From NCBI GenBank assembly GCA_031292625.1, contig JARLGU010000030.1, forward strand, positions 62,001-126,000: DNA of 64,000 bases, given 5' to 3'. This DNA is from Capsulimonadaceae bacterium (lineage in GTDB: Bacteria; Armatimonadota; Armatimonadia; Armatimonadales; Capsulimonadaceae). The notes below the pieces were generated by a model that had not been told where the DNA came from, did not search any database, and saw nothing but the letters and a program-made list of their open reading frames with translations. A program made the translations under genes and the position numbers. Positions 1 through 9,576 of this stretch are shown piece after piece (positions within the stretch are counted from its first letter, which is position 1; the number at the start of each line of letters is the position of its first letter).

Positions 1-743
1 ACCGCGCCGCCGATCCTTCAGACGCCGGGCTCGTGAAGAGCACGTCCCGGCCGGCCGTGCACAATGGCCCCGAAATGAACATGCTGCTTGGCGTCTCGGG
101 CGTCCAAACGGACGACACGGGAGCGCAGTCGCCGGCGGGCACGTCCAGCCATATGAATGCGCCCGACCAGTGCGTCCATTGCCACATGCCCAATGCGAGC
201 CACACCTTCACGGTGCAACTCGACACGAGCTGCTCTCCGTGCCACTCGGCAACCGACGCGGCATCGCGAGAGTCGGCCATCCAGACGGAGATTCTCGGCG
301 ACCTGAACACGTTGCAGACGAACTTGTCGACATGGTCGGCGACGAAGTTTGCGTCCCTTGCCGGCGGGCTTCCGACGACATATTCGTGGGACTATACGAG
401 CCAGATCTTGGGTGACAGCCCGACAGGCACAGGCTACGTTCCTGCGTCGCAAGCGGTTGCCACGATCCCAATCGAGATCCAGCGCGCACGCTACAACTAC
501 TGGTACATCATTAAAGACCAGAGCTACGGCGTTCACGATCCGATCTACGAGCGTTTCCTCATGCAAATCGCCAACAACAACGTGACGGAAGCCTTGGCGA
601 AGCTTGGCGTGACGGCGCTTCCGCTCTCGACTCCTGCGACGCAATCGACGGCGACCCTCAAGGCGTACTTCAACGCCCAGGCCGCGCGGGTAAAGCAATC
701 GTCGTCCATGTACGTGCGAACGTCCGCATCCGTAAGGAAGTAG
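1..743 (+). CDS. multiheme cytochrome c family protein, C-terminal part
   Basis: The reading frame is already open at the window edge, so this is the 3' part of a longer gene; the GTG at 33 is probably an internal codon. Two CxxCH haem-binding motifs are visible (CVHCH and CSPCH, about residues 47-51 and 70-74 of the visible ORF), followed by a helical tail without cysteines. This fits the last haems of a secreted multiheme c-type cytochrome of the nitrite-reductase/doubled-CxxCH kind, acting in extracytoplasmic electron transfer. The number of haems and the specific family cannot be told from the fragment. A strong hairpin follows the stop codon, so the gene ends its transcription unit. Confidence 0.7.
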   Translation, partial: RAADPSDAGLVKSTSRPAVHNGPEMNMLLGVSGVQTDDTGAQSPAGTSSHMNAPDQCVHCHMPNASHTFTVQLDTSCSPCHSATDAASRESAIQTEILGDLNTLQTNLSTWSATKFASLAGGLPTTYSWDYTSQILGDSPTGTGYVPASQAVATIPIEIQRARYNYWYIIKDQSYGVHDPIYERFLMQIANNNVTEALAKLGVTALPLSTPATQSTATLKAYFNAQAARVKQSSSMYVRTSASVRK

Positions 744-772
744 CCGCGCGTCGCGTGGACGCGAGGCAATGC

Positions 773-803
773 AGAGGGGAGCCGCTATCGGCTCCCCTCT
801 TTG
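773..803 (+). terminator. rho-independent terminator after the cytochrome gene
   Basis: A perfect 12-bp stem (AGAGGGGAGCCG / CGGCTCCCCTCT) with a 4-nt loop is followed by a short T run. It lies 30 nt past the cytochrome stop codon. Confidence 0.85.
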
Positions 804-1053
804 GCATTCAGCTGTCAGCCAATTGGCTGCAAGCACAATGCTGTGGGCGTCAGGCACTTACGAACCGGTAAAAGTGCGCGGATTTATCCGCTAGCGCCCC
901 TTGCCATCCTTTCCCGGAGCTTTTGCGACTCAATTGCCGGCCTCGGAGGCTGTCGCGGCAACGTTCGCCATCCATCGACACTTATCGCACGAGCCAATTC
1001 CGGTTAAATCGAAAGTGGAGCGCCTCTTGCGTCACGATTCTTCTCCCTGCGCG

Positions 1054-1107
1054 TTGACATCTCGCGAGACAGGTGATATACTTGATTTAGGAAAACAGGT
1101 TTCCTAA
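1054..1107 (+). promoter_or_regulatory. consensus promoter with palindromic operator
   Basis: TTGACA at 1054-1059 and TATACT at 1077-1082 are 17 bp apart. A perfect inverted repeat, TTAGGAAA-n5-TTTCCTAA, sits at 1087-1107 over the expected transcription start. This is the same architecture as the regulator promoters of the other cassettes, but no regulator gene follows. Only a 28-codon ORF begins at 1107 (ATG overlapping the operator, stop near 1193), and the prepilin gene starts 420 bp downstream. The operator may belong to a regulator gene lost from this site or encoded elsewhere. Confidence 0.65.
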
Positions 1108-1526
1108 TGTTTTCGATAAAAAAACTTGATGCTATCGTACAAGAATCGCTTCCACAAGGTCGCAAGTTGCGATGTCACAATATGTGCCAATGACACGGCA
1201 TCCGCCGCGTCAAAAAAACGCTCAAGCGAACTAACTCGGCTGCGCCTCGGCGCGCTTCGCGCGGAACCTACCTTCCCATTTCATTTGCCGCTTCCTCTCC
1301 TTCGACAGGCTCAGGACTCCGAGCGAGGCCGAGGAGCCGAAGCGGGAGGAGCTAAGGGGCGCTTGGCAATGCGGCCAACAGTCTCTCCGTTTCGGAGAGA
1401 AGGGGCCCCCATTCCGATGGGGTAGAGAGGTCTCCGAACGCGCGAACCACGCTCAAATTGAGCTGTATTTTCATAAGATCGCACTAATTTTGGATCGTCA
1501 AGGTCGGATGGCACCGGAGAACGAAA
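1108..1526. other. non-coding stretch with fold-back sequence
   Basis: No convincing gene is present. Around 1300 there is a string of the 'cttcgacaggctcagga' type that resembles dispersed extragenic repeats of other bacteria. The surrounding 1280-1360 is rich in self-complementary GC blocks. A perfect 8-bp hairpin with a 3-nt loop lies at 1382-1400 (TCTCTCCG/CGGAGAGA), and a 13-bp palindrome (GCTCAA-a-TTGAGC) at 1451-1463 lies close to the prepilin start. It could be the scar of a deleted regulator gene or an extragenic palindromic repeat. Confidence 0.4.
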
Positions 1527-2327
1527 ATGAGGTTCATGATGAAAACAAACGAATGCGAGCATAGGGCTTTTACATTAATTGAGCTTCTAATTGTTATCGC
1601 TATTATCGCTATATTAGCAGCAATTCTATTTCCGGTCTTTGCGACCGCGCGAGAAAAGGCTAGACAGGCAGGTTGCGAAAGCAACCTCAAGCAGATTGGT
1701 CTGGCGTTCGTTCAATACTGCCAGGATTACGATGAAGGCACGCCGTACGCATGCTACAATGGCGCAACCCCGATCGGTTGCGGCGCGTCTGGCCAGGAAT
1801 ACGGCACCACCCTGGGTTTTTGCCTATCACCCTACGTCAAATCGACAGCCGTATGGCGCTGCCCGAGCGACAGCCTCTCGAATCCGCCAGCAGTCGCGGG
1901 TTTTACCAGCGCCGGCATCTATGGCGGGTACTGGAACGTCAGTTACACCTACAACTACTACTTCATGGAGCTCTGGAAAACCGGGAGCGACGCCGGCGCG
2001 CTTCCGCTTGTGCTCTCGCAACTGCAAACGCCAGCCGTGGATGCCATTATCTTCGGCTCATGGCCTGGCGGATCACTCAGTAGCAGCTCATGGTTTATCG
2101 ATCACTGGGTCGGCTTCGGTCCCCGTCTTGAGGGTTCGACACAGGCCGCCTCCCCGGCTTTAGCCGCCGGTCACAACAACGGCGGGAACGCAGCCTACGC
2201 GGACGGCCACGTCAAGTGGTACTCGACCGGCTATCTGATGTCACAGATTGCGGCCGAAGACGCCGGCTCTTGCGCGGCCAACACGACGCGCTCGTTCGGG
2301 CAATGCTCAACGATCTTTCACGAATAA
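1527..2327 (+). CDS. prepilin-type protein with H-X9-DG C-terminal motif (P1)
   Basis: The N-terminus has a short basic leader ending in RA, then FTLIELL and a 20-residue hydrophobic helix: a type IV/II prepilin cleavage and methylation signal with Ala instead of the usual Gly at -1. The body has the conserved Cys-SN-KQ-IG helix, QDYDE, CPSD, and near the C-terminus [16 protein letters not shown], which matches the H-X9-DG motif of the DUF1559-type family. The ATG at 1527 is supported by GGAGAA 8 nt upstream. The product should be cleaved by a prepilin peptidase and assembled as a pseudopilin or remain membrane-anchored. No regulator and no enzyme gene is adjacent; it faces the esterase gene, so it is an isolated member. 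Its substrate and partner are unknown. Confidence 0.88.
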   Translation: MRFMMKTNECEHRAFTLIELLIVIAIIAILAAILFPVFATAREKARQAGCESNLKQIGLAFVQYCQDYDEGTPYACYNGATPIGCGASGQEYGTTLGFCLSPYVKSTAVWRCPSDSLSNPPAVAGFTSAGIYGGYWNVSYTYNYYFMELWKTGSDAGALPLVLSQLQTPAVDAIIFGSWPGGSLSSSSWFIDHWVGFGPRLEGSTQAASPALAAGHNNGGNAAYADGHVKWYSTGYLMSQIAAEDAGSCAANTTRSFGQCSTIFHE

Positions 2328-2451
2328 GGCGATGTTCTCCCCAGAGGCCATCGCGTGAGCGCCGGAAAACAACTGCAACCAGCCTTTCCCATCTGCCGGA
2401 AATCGCAGGAAAGATCAGTACTGGCTGGCCCAGGCAAGCTGTCATCGCGCA

Positions 2452-4422
2452 TCATTTTGCAGCCCGGACATAGAGGCCAGCGATGGCTCGGTCGACATCC
2501 TCACTCCACTGAATACGCATGTCGGCGCCATTCAGTCTGCGCGACAGCAGGGCATCCGAGACTTCAAACTCCACCTTGCGCCATGTCGATGTGCCTCCGC
2601 TTGTCACGCGGCCGAGAGGTTTCCACGAGCCTGCCCCGTTTGCGCCGTGGACCGCGGGATCGCTCGAATCGTAAAGCACGAGGATCGTACCTGGGTCTTC
2701 GTCGTAATAAACGAGGGTGAAGACCACATGAGACGTCGCGCCGTTCTTGAATGCGCTATCGTCCACATCCGCATACATGAACCGGCCTTGCCCCGCACTA
2801 ATCTTCGCTGTTCGATAGGCAGTCAGCCCCGCAACCGTCACGTCGACATTCTTCGACTCGCCAGTGCTCGGGAGAATGCGAAGCGGAACTCCAAGGTCCG
2901 CAGCGCTGGTGAAAGGTGCGCTTGCAACCAGCGGACCGCTGAACAGCGGCATGGGAAAATGGTCGGTTCTAAACGGGGCTAGAGGCAATCCGCCTTGAGA
3001 AAAGACGTTGCAGAGCGGAAAGCCGCTCCATGCATAGCGCACGGCTACAGGGTGACGAACAAGATCAGTGCGCACGCTTACGGAATCGCCGTGGATCTCT
3101 GCCTCGGCCGGTACGAATTTGCCGTCCGCGCCGCAGATCGTAAAACCTGCGACCTTATCGGAGGGCACGACAAATGCATCCGGGTCCTCGCCGGGCGGAA
3201 GCCCGGCAGCCTTATTCAGCGCCACTCGCTTCGTGATAAGCCCGCCCGCCGCATGATCGAACCACGCAACGATGTGGTCGCCATGGATATCAGATCGGCG
3301 GTAAACGGGCGCTAACGCATCTACGCGTCGACCATCAAGCATTTCCGCCAGAAGCGCCAACCGCTCTCCGACGGGCTGTTTATTCTGCGGATGAATATCC
3401 GAATATTCGCCAAGATCCGTCGTCACGGCCATACCCGTCTTCTTGAGCGAAAGCGCCTGCTGCTGCGCCTCGCGCAACCACGCCCACGCTTCGCCATAGA
3501 TATCTCCGGGCCTGAAACCCGGCAGCTGAACGTATAGGAACGGAATGTCGCCCTCTCCCCAAGCGCTTCGCCAGCCGGTAATCAGCGCCGAAAACAGAGA
3601 GGCGTATCGATCGGCGAAGGAGGCATTGGACTCGCCTTGATACCAAATAAATCCCTTAATCGCAAAGCTCGTCAGCGGAGCGATCATGCCGTTGTATAAC
3701 GACGCGCCCGGGCATCCGGCGAACGTCTCGCCCTCGGGGATCTGGTCGCGATGGGCTGCGCAGAAATCCGGCGGCAACCACGCCTCAACCATCGATCCGC
3801 CTGTCGCCGAAAGGATCAAGCCCACCGGGACACCGGTATCCGATTCTAGTTTGCGCCCGAAAAAAAACGCAGCGGGCGACATGTTCATCAAAGCCTTGCC
3901 CTGAGCCATGTGCCATCGGTTATCCGGCGGATACATGTCGATAATGGGCGTTTCGCGCGGCGTGTCCGATCGAATCGCGGGGCGCAGACTGAATAGCCGC
4001 ACATTCGGGTCTACGACATCCTTCAACGCGGGAGCCAGCACGCTAAACGACGAAATCGTACGCTCCATGTTAGACTGTCCGCTGCAGATCCACACATCGC
4101 CCACGAGCACGTTCGCCGCCGAGACCGTACGCGACGGATCGTCTACCGACGAAACGGCAAGCGTTTGCGGCTGTTCGGACGGCGGCATCGGAGCGAGATA
4201 GGCCTTCCAACGTCCATCGTTCCCGGCTTGCGCGGTCGCGGCGCGATCGCCGAACGTGACTGTGACACGCTCTCCCGGATTCGCGCATCCAAAAACGGGC
4301 ACGCGAATACCGCGTTGAAGGATCATGTCGGAGCTGAACAGCGGTGAAAACGTCAGCGGAGCCGCCCATGCGCCGCCAACGGAGACAAGCATCAAGGCGA
4401 GAACTAAAACGATACGCTTCAA
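2452..4422 (-). CDS. sialate O-acetylesterase-like secreted esterase
   Basis: Sec signal peptide (KRIVLVLALMLVSVGGAWA) followed by a SGNH-hydrolase/SASA-type enzyme. The nucleophile block is CSGQSNMERT near residue 115, a second block is GFIWYQGESNA, and the Asp-His block is DIHPQNKQPVGERL. Such enzymes remove O-acetyl groups from sialic acids or other acetylated glycans outside the cytoplasm. The C-terminal ~130 residues form a separate beta-rich, possibly sugar-binding domain. It is the last gene of the GntR-prepilin-glycosidase operon; the TTG at 4422 (AAAGG 9 nt upstream) lies 17 nt after the previous stop. A GTG at 4443 that overlaps that stop is the alternative start. The acetyl substrate is not deducible; it presumably deacetylates the glycan attacked by the upstream enzyme. 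Confidence 0.85.
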   Translation of the reverse strand: MKRIVLVLALMLVSVGGAWAAPLTFSPLFSSDMILQRGIRVPVFGCANPGERVTVTFGDRAATAQAGNDGRWKAYLAPMPPSEQPQTLAVSSVDDPSRTVSAANVLVGDVWICSGQSNMERTISSFSVLAPALKDVVDPNVRLFSLRPAIRSDTPRETPIIDMYPPDNRWHMAQGKALMNMSPAAFFFGRKLESDTGVPVGLILSATGGSMVEAWLPPDFCAAHRDQIPEGETFAGCPGASLYNGMIAPLTSFAIKGFIWYQGESNASFADRYASLFSALITGWRSAWGEGDIPFLYVQLPGFRPGDIYGEAWAWLREAQQQALSLKKTGMAVTTDLGEYSDIHPQNKQPVGERLALLAEMLDGRRVDALAPVYRRSDIHGDHIVAWFDHAAGGLITKRVALNKAAGLPPGEDPDAFVVPSDKVAGFTICGADGKFVPAEAEIHGDSVSVRTDLVRHPVAVRYAWSGFPLCNVFSQGGLPLAPFRTDHFPMPLFSGPLVASAPFTSAADLGVPLRILPSTGESKNVDVTVAGLTAYRTAKISAGQGRFMYADVDDSAFKNGATSHVVFTLVYYDEDPGTILVLYDSSDPAVHGANGAGSWKPLGRVTSGGTSTWRKVEFEVSDALLSRRLNGADMRIQWSEDVDRAIAGLYVRAAK

Positions 4423-4439
4423 AACGAAATGCCTTTCTT

Positions 4440-7400
4440 TCACGACGGCGTCTGCGCGGAAACGACGGAGCCTTGCTGAGAAGCGATCTGCATCCACAGA
4501 GCCCAACCCAGCGAACCGGGCGCAACACGAGCGGCGAGGCGGTTGCGCCCCGCGCGCAGCGGCACCTCGATCGTGAAGTCGTCAGGCGTCGGCGCGCCGT
4601 GAGATGTCGCATTCGAGTCGAAGAGCGGCTGACCGTTCAACCACAAAAACAGCGCGTAGTCAACGCCGCAGCGAAGCCGTACCGTGCAGGCTCTATCGGC
4701 CACCAGATCGGTCATCGCGTAAGCGATCCGGCCGGATGAAAGCGCATAGTAGTTGCTAAGCCGGAGTTCGCCGTCGAACGCGCTCGCTGGACGCCACGTC
4801 AGCGTCTGCCCGTCCTCGACAAACCGTTCATCCGGGTTCCACGACATCTCCGGCGGCCTGGCTAGATAAAAGCTCGAACCGTTGAAGCCTCCAGGATTGT
4901 CGAACTCGCCGACGGTAAGCCAATTTGTTACGGGACGGTAGCTGGCAAACAGCGCGGAGGAATTGCCGTACACGGAGACCGATATGCCGTCAGGGCTGTC
5001 CGATGCCGCGGGCAGCGGATATTCGAGGGGCGCGAACGTGCGTGCGGGGGCGCTCGGGCGATCCAAAGCGATGGCAGTCACTTCGTACGGTCCGAGCTTG
5101 ATTTCAACGCCGCGTCTCCAATCCGATCCTTCCCTGCTGCCAAGCGCACGGCGGTTTGCGAGATCAAAGGCCCGTATTGTGCCGTCGAGCCCCGCCGTCG
5201 CCACAGTGCTCCTAACCGCGCCGGGGGCCGGATTGTGCAGCAGAACATACCGCGTCGCGCCGCCTTCAAGCGTCGCGGTAATCACGCCAGCGGTCGCCGT
5301 CGATATCGGAACAACGCCGTATTCGGCGAGAAGCGCGGTCATCCACGTTCGAGTCGCCGCATCGGTGTAACGGGGCGTCCCGCCGAGCACGATTATCCAG
5401 CCCGCGCCGCATCGCCATGAGGCTGCAGCCGTCTGGCCGTCGCCAAACTTCGCAAGGATGCGCGCTCCATCGGGGAGCAGCGCAAGCGGAGAGATTCCCG
5501 TAAGCGTCAGAGGCTTCCCGGCCATTGGGCCTTCCCCGATCGCGCGAGCCTGTCCGAGCCCGTCAGGTAATTCGCCGGCGTGAAGGTAGCCAAGGCTCGT
5601 AAGCAGCTTATAGCGCTCGTTTGGCGCGCCAGGCGTAAATTTGCCTGACGACGCGTGCAGGATAAGCGTCCCTCCAGCTTGGACATAAGCTGCCATGGCA
5701 TCCGCTGCCTGTGCGGTCAGGACTGGCGCGGCGCAATCCAAGATGACCGGCGTCTCGACGGGGTTTAATCGATGCCCATCCGCCATAAAGCTGCGATCGG
5801 TATACAGGTCCGCCGGTAGGCTGGCGTCGTGAACGAACTGAAAGGACTGGGCGATAACTTCACGCAAACGATCGCGGCGAGGATCGCACTGATACGCCGA
5901 GAGCGACTCTAGAACGCCAACCTTTTTGCCAATCGGCTTTGCATCCGACACCTCTCGCGCCGCCGGGCCGAGCTTTGCGAAGGACGGATAATATCCGTAT
6001 GGCCGGCCGCCGACCCAGCAATAACCCTTTGCGCCAAACTTTAGAACATCGAACATCCCCTGCTGATGGTTTGGGATATCGCATGGAGTGCCCGCAGTCT
6101 CGCACGTATGCGTAATCCCCCATTCACGCGTGTACGTGCCGAGGAGCGGCGCTGGATCGTACCCTTCGTAACAGGTGTTGTGAATTGACGCACCGTATTT
6201 GCGGGCAATCCGTGCCCCGGCATCGTAGTCGTTGCCAATCTCCCCAACCGCTGTGGGTCCGCCTCCGTACATTAACTCGATCTTCCTGTGCGGATCGCTG
6301 GCGCGAACAGTCCGGCAGATTTCATCCAACATGTTTTCGACTGTCCAGCATCGGAAGTTTTGAAAATCCCACCAGATGGGCCGCAAATCGATGCCGCTGC
6401 CGCATACGGGCTCGGTCAGGTCGTTCCACGAGGCAAGAGGAACGCCATAACGCTGAGCCGCCTGATCGAGCGAAAGGCGCATTGCGTCTCGAACGTAGCC
6501 TCGGAACGCCGCTTGCGACCACGGCGAATAATCGTAAAGCCCGAACGGCGCGGAGGTTCCATGTTCAGGCGTCGCAAAGAAGCCGTCGCCCCATCCGAGG
6601 GCCGCAAACTGATAGCCGACGACGGTATCGTTCGTTTTATAATGGTCTACGGTAGCCTGGATCAGCTTCATATACGCCGGCCTGCCAGTCGGCGCGTAAT
6701 AGGACAACGACAGCCGTCGGCCCACTTTTCCATCCTGATCTTGCATCGCCTCGGCGCGCACCCATTCTGGAAACTCTTGATCGGTGGTCCAGAAGAAGAC
6801 TTCAGCTCGCATATGGGCCTTGGCAACTCTCGCGAGTCCCGCGTCGAGTTCGGTAAAGTCGTACTTGCCCGGTGCTGTCTCTATGTGGTCCCAAGACACA
6901 AAAAGGTTAACGAAGTTGCCGCCGTTCTGCCGAAGCTCGGCGAAACTCTCGGGGCTCAGGGAGTCGTCCATGTCAGCCCCCCAGGCAAAATGGCCCTTGC
7001 CCAAGTACTCATCAGGCCCAGGCAAGGCCGCCGCGCCTTTGACGATCGCGATGGCGAAACCGTGCGAGACGGCAGTCCGGCCCGCCATCGCAACATCCGC
7101 GACGGGCAAGTAATTGCCGGGAGCGATCGCAGAATCCATGTCGAAGCTAAACGTCTTCGTTTCGCCGGGTTTTAGGTTTACGTCGAGCCGCTTGGAAAGG
7201 ATGATTGGGGCTCGGCCTCCCTCCAGCCGCACGGAACTAACAGTCGCATTCTGTGCGACACCGGGATCGTAGTTGTGGATCGACACGTCCAACTTCCCCC
7301 GGCTGCCGGCAGCGATTACATACCGATCCGGCGTCAGCGATACCCCCACCACTCCCGGCGCGGTGAAAGTTCCTTCGTTGCCGAGAACGGGGACGCATTC

Positions 7401-8582
7401 GCCAAGGGCTCCAAGCTCGGGATAGAAGCTCCAGTAAACCTCGCCCTTATCGTTGACGATCCGGATGTTGCGGTAACTGGCGCGGTAGATCCCCGTGCGA
7501 TCGGGAGTAAACTCCGCCGATAGAAGCGCAAGCCCAAAAGGACGCTCGGCAATGGATGCCAGCGAGAAGCGCCGCTGCAGCCACTGCCCTAGCGCGCCGC
7601 GGGCCTGGTATGCGGGATGCGGCGACGCGCCGTATTGGTCCGTAATACGGGGCGCGTCCCTAAGCGTTAGCCACGTTCGCGGCACGGATTCGAGATCGAA
7701 ACCGCCGGCATTACTGACCGAATCCGGATCGATGCGCATGTCATATTCGAGAATTGCGCCTGCGGGAATGATCTGTGGCGCGCTAAACCGCAGATACGGC
7801 GCGGCGATATAGACGCGGACACCCTTCGCGGTTACAGGCGCGCTGATCGTAATCTCGCGCAGGTCATCCGGCATCGCGCGCGGCGATGGCGTCACGCCAT
7901 TCGCCCCCCATGGACGTTCGAGGATCAAGCGGGCATCTCGGGACAGGATCGCCCCCGCCGCCGGAGCCGGCACGCTCGCGGAAGGGACGAAAGCGGATGG
8001 CGATTGATTGACGACCATGTTGCGCAAGACCGCGGACGGCGCAACGGACGGCTCGGGCTCATAGACCGCCAACGGCTTGCCGGAAGCATCGTCGATATGT
8101 ACGTTTCTCAATCTCGCCTCGTAAGAACCCGCTAGATTCGAGAGAATTTCACTCGAGAAAAACTGAATTCGAGAGAACGTGCGTCCTTCAAATCGCGAAA
8201 GGTCGAACCGGCGGGTATACCATGCTCCCGCATGGGCGGCTTGCACCGATCCCCCTCGTACGCCCTCGCCCACCTGATCGACGGCTCCTCGAGTATCGCG
8301 CAGGTTGCCAAGCGTCCCGCCGTCGAGTTCAACACCGCCGTTGAGACCAATGCTCTCCTGAGGCACGAACACCTCATACGTTAGCGCGGCGTGCGCCGGG
8401 ATCGTGACGGGGGCATCGAACGTCTTGAGCGTCCACATGGAGCATGCTACGGAGCCAGGTTTGACGATGGTCGCGCGCAGGATCGAGACTTGCGCCGGCG
8501 GCTCGGCGCTCGAGGCCGATTGTTGGCCACTGGCCAGCGTCGACGCGATAGCTAGCGCCATTATTGCGATGCGACTTAACAT
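4440..8582 (-). CDS. large secreted beta-galactosidase-like glycosidase (GH42-type fold)
   Basis: About 1380 residues. A Sec signal (MLSRIAIMALAIASTLASG) is followed by two related ~170-residue beta-sandwich domains, each ending in a [RY]xxx[IV]xIxx-like strand and a YxPE or FYPE motif, then a linker with an NPCBM/CARDB-like region. A (beta/alpha)8 domain begins near GKGHFAWGADMDDS (about residue 530). Next comes a glutamine-amidotransferase-like domain resembling the GH42 trimerisation domain, then a C-terminal beta-sandwich. Such proteins hydrolyse beta-galactosides or related glycans outside the cell. The usual acid/base W-x-x-D-N-E string of GH42 is not visible at the expected place (YQFAALGWGDG), so the specificity and even the mechanism are uncertain. 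ATG 8582 was chosen (GAGG 12 nt upstream); a TTG at 8600 is possible. It follows the prepilin by 54 nt in the same operon. Confidence 0.7.
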   Translation of the reverse strand: MLSRIAIMALAIASTLASGQQSASSAEPPAQVSILRATIVKPGSVACSMWTLKTFDAPVTIPAHAALTYEVFVPQESIGLNGGVELDGGTLGNLRDTRGAVDQVGEGVRGGSVQAAHAGAWYTRRFDLSRFEGRTFSRIQFFSSEILSNLAGSYEARLRNVHIDDASGKPLAVYEPEPSVAPSAVLRNMVVNQSPSAFVPSASVPAPAAGAILSRDARLILERPWGANGVTPSPRAMPDDLREITISAPVTAKGVRVYIAAPYLRFSAPQIIPAGAILEYDMRIDPDSVSNAGGFDLESVPRTWLTLRDAPRITDQYGASPHPAYQARGALGQWLQRRFSLASIAERPFGLALLSAEFTPDRTGIYRASYRNIRIVNDKGEVYWSFYPELGALGECVPVLGNEGTFTAPGVVGVSLTPDRYVIAAGSRGKLDVSIHNYDPGVAQNATVSSVRLEGGRAPIILSKRLDVNLKPGETKTFSFDMDSAIAPGNYLPVADVAMAGRTAVSHGFAIAIVKGAAALPGPDEYLGKGHFAWGADMDDSLSPESFAELRQNGGNFVNLFVSWDHIETAPGKYDFTELDAGLARVAKAHMRAEVFFWTTDQEFPEWVRAEAMQDQDGKVGRRLSLSYYAPTGRPAYMKLIQATVDHYKTNDTVVGYQFAALGWGDGFFATPEHGTSAPFGLYDYSPWSQAAFRGYVRDAMRLSLDQAAQRYGVPLASWNDLTEPVCGSGIDLRPIWWDFQNFRCWTVENMLDEICRTVRASDPHRKIELMYGGGPTAVGEIGNDYDAGARIARKYGASIHNTCYEGYDPAPLLGTYTREWGITHTCETAGTPCDIPNHQQGMFDVLKFGAKGYCWVGGRPYGYYPSFAKLGPAAREVSDAKPIGKKVGVLESLSAYQCDPRRDRLREVIAQSFQFVHDASLPADLYTDRSFMADGHRLNPVETPVILDCAAPVLTAQAADAMAAYVQAGGTLILHASSGKFTPGAPNERYKLLTSLGYLHAGELPDGLGQARAIGEGPMAGKPLTLTGISPLALLPDGARILAKFGDGQTAAASWRCGAGWIIVLGGTPRYTDAATRTWMTALLAEYGVVPISTATAGVITATLEGGATRYVLLHNPAPGAVRSTVATAGLDGTIRAFDLANRRALGSREGSDWRRGVEIKLGPYEVTAIALDRPSAPARTFAPLEYPLPAASDSPDGISVSVYGNSSALFASYRPVTNWLTVGEFDNPGGFNGSSFYLARPPEMSWNPDERFVEDGQTLTWRPASAFDGELRLSNYYALSSGRIAYAMTDLVADRACTVRLRCGVDYALFLWLNGQPLFDSNATSHGAPTPDDFTIEVPLRAGRNRLAARVAPGSLGWALWMQIASQQGSVVSAQTPS

Positions 8583-8636
8583 ACGAAGGGGGTACCTCAA
8601 GATCGATTTGAATGGGCGGCTTGTAAATCGCCACCT

Positions 8637-9554
8637 CTACTGCATGCCAAAAGTGGCTGTGAACGGCAAATTGCTCGGCGTCATTCCAGCGGCAAGCGGA
8701 CTAGCTGCCTGGTTGTAGGCCACGGCTGGATAGGAGCCTCCGGAAAAACCGGCGGGCGCGCACGGCAGACCAATCGAAACGAGCGTCGGCGGGATCCACT
8801 TCGCGTGGCCGTCCGCCAGAATGTACACCGCTCCGCCAGAGTGGCGCGGATTGAGCAACCAGCACGACGACACGGGCAGACCGCCGCCCGGACACGCGCT
8901 GTATCCTGCTGGCGGAGTCGTTCCACTTCCGCCAATAATACCGGTTGCATACACGAGATTGCCCGTGTTCTCGACGCCGTCGCCAAGCGCGGAAGCCGCG
9001 TTCGCAGGGTTCGTAACGTCCACCAACCACCCCGCACTGGTTGGTATCGAGCACTCGAACAAGAGAACTGTCTTGCTGGGAGCCGAAAACTTGGACAGGA
9101 ACGGTCCGATGCAATGTCCAGCAGCGATCGTCGTATTGCTATTCGGGATGTTCAGATTGTAGGAATAGGAGAGCTGATCCGATCCCTGATAGGGCGTCTG
9201 CGTGTCGTCCGGGCAGGTGTAGGCCGCGCGCGACTTAATGTAAGGATAGAGATCGCCCGGCCAACCAAAGCCCTCGCGGCAATCGCCGCTCTGAGAGGAT
9301 GTTCCGAGGCCCACGCACGGGTTCGACCCACCAAAGGCTACGTTCCCGATCGGCAAGCACTCGTCATAGTCCGCAGAGTACTGCATAAACGCAATTCCGA
9401 GCTGCTTGCCGTTGCTAATGCAAGCGCTCTGCCGCGCCTTTTCACGCGCGGATGCGAATACAGGAAAAAGTATTGCCGCTAAAATAGCGATGATAGCTAT
9501 TACTACGAGCAGTTCAATAAGTGTAAAGCCTTTTCGGTCATATGGATACGTCAT
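8637..9554 (-). CDS. prepilin-type protein with H-X9-DG motif (P2)
   Basis: A short leader ending in KG, then [24 protein letters not shown]: a canonical prepilin peptidase site followed by the hydrophobic assembly helix. Conserved landmarks follow: CxSNx[29 protein letters not shown], and [16 protein letters not shown] near residue 250 (H-X9-DG). The C-terminus ends in ATFGMQ, close to the ATFS-type ending seen in several of its paralogs. AAGGAGA 7 nt before the ATG fixes the start. It lies 22 nt downstream of its GntR regulator and 54 nt upstream of the glycosidase, so co-expression is expected. Probable role: a pseudopilin made together with one secreted enzyme; the actual function is unproven. 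Confidence 0.9.
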   Translation of the reverse strand: MTYPYDRKGFTLIELLVVIAIIAILAAILFPVFASAREKARQSACISNGKQLGIAFMQYSADYDECLPIGNVAFGGSNPCVGLGTSSQSGDCREGFGWPGDLYPYIKSRAAYTCPDDTQTPYQGSDQLSYSYNLNIPNSNTTIAAGHCIGPFLSKFSAPSKTVLLFECSIPTSAGWLVDVTNPANAASALGDGVENTGNLVYATGIIGGSGTTPPAGYSACPGGGLPVSSCWLLNPRHSGGAVYILADGHAKWIPPTLVSIGLPCAPAGFSGGSYPAVAYNQAASPLAAGMTPSNLPFTATFGMQ

Positions 9555-9576
9555 CAGATTGTCTCCTTATAGCAAA

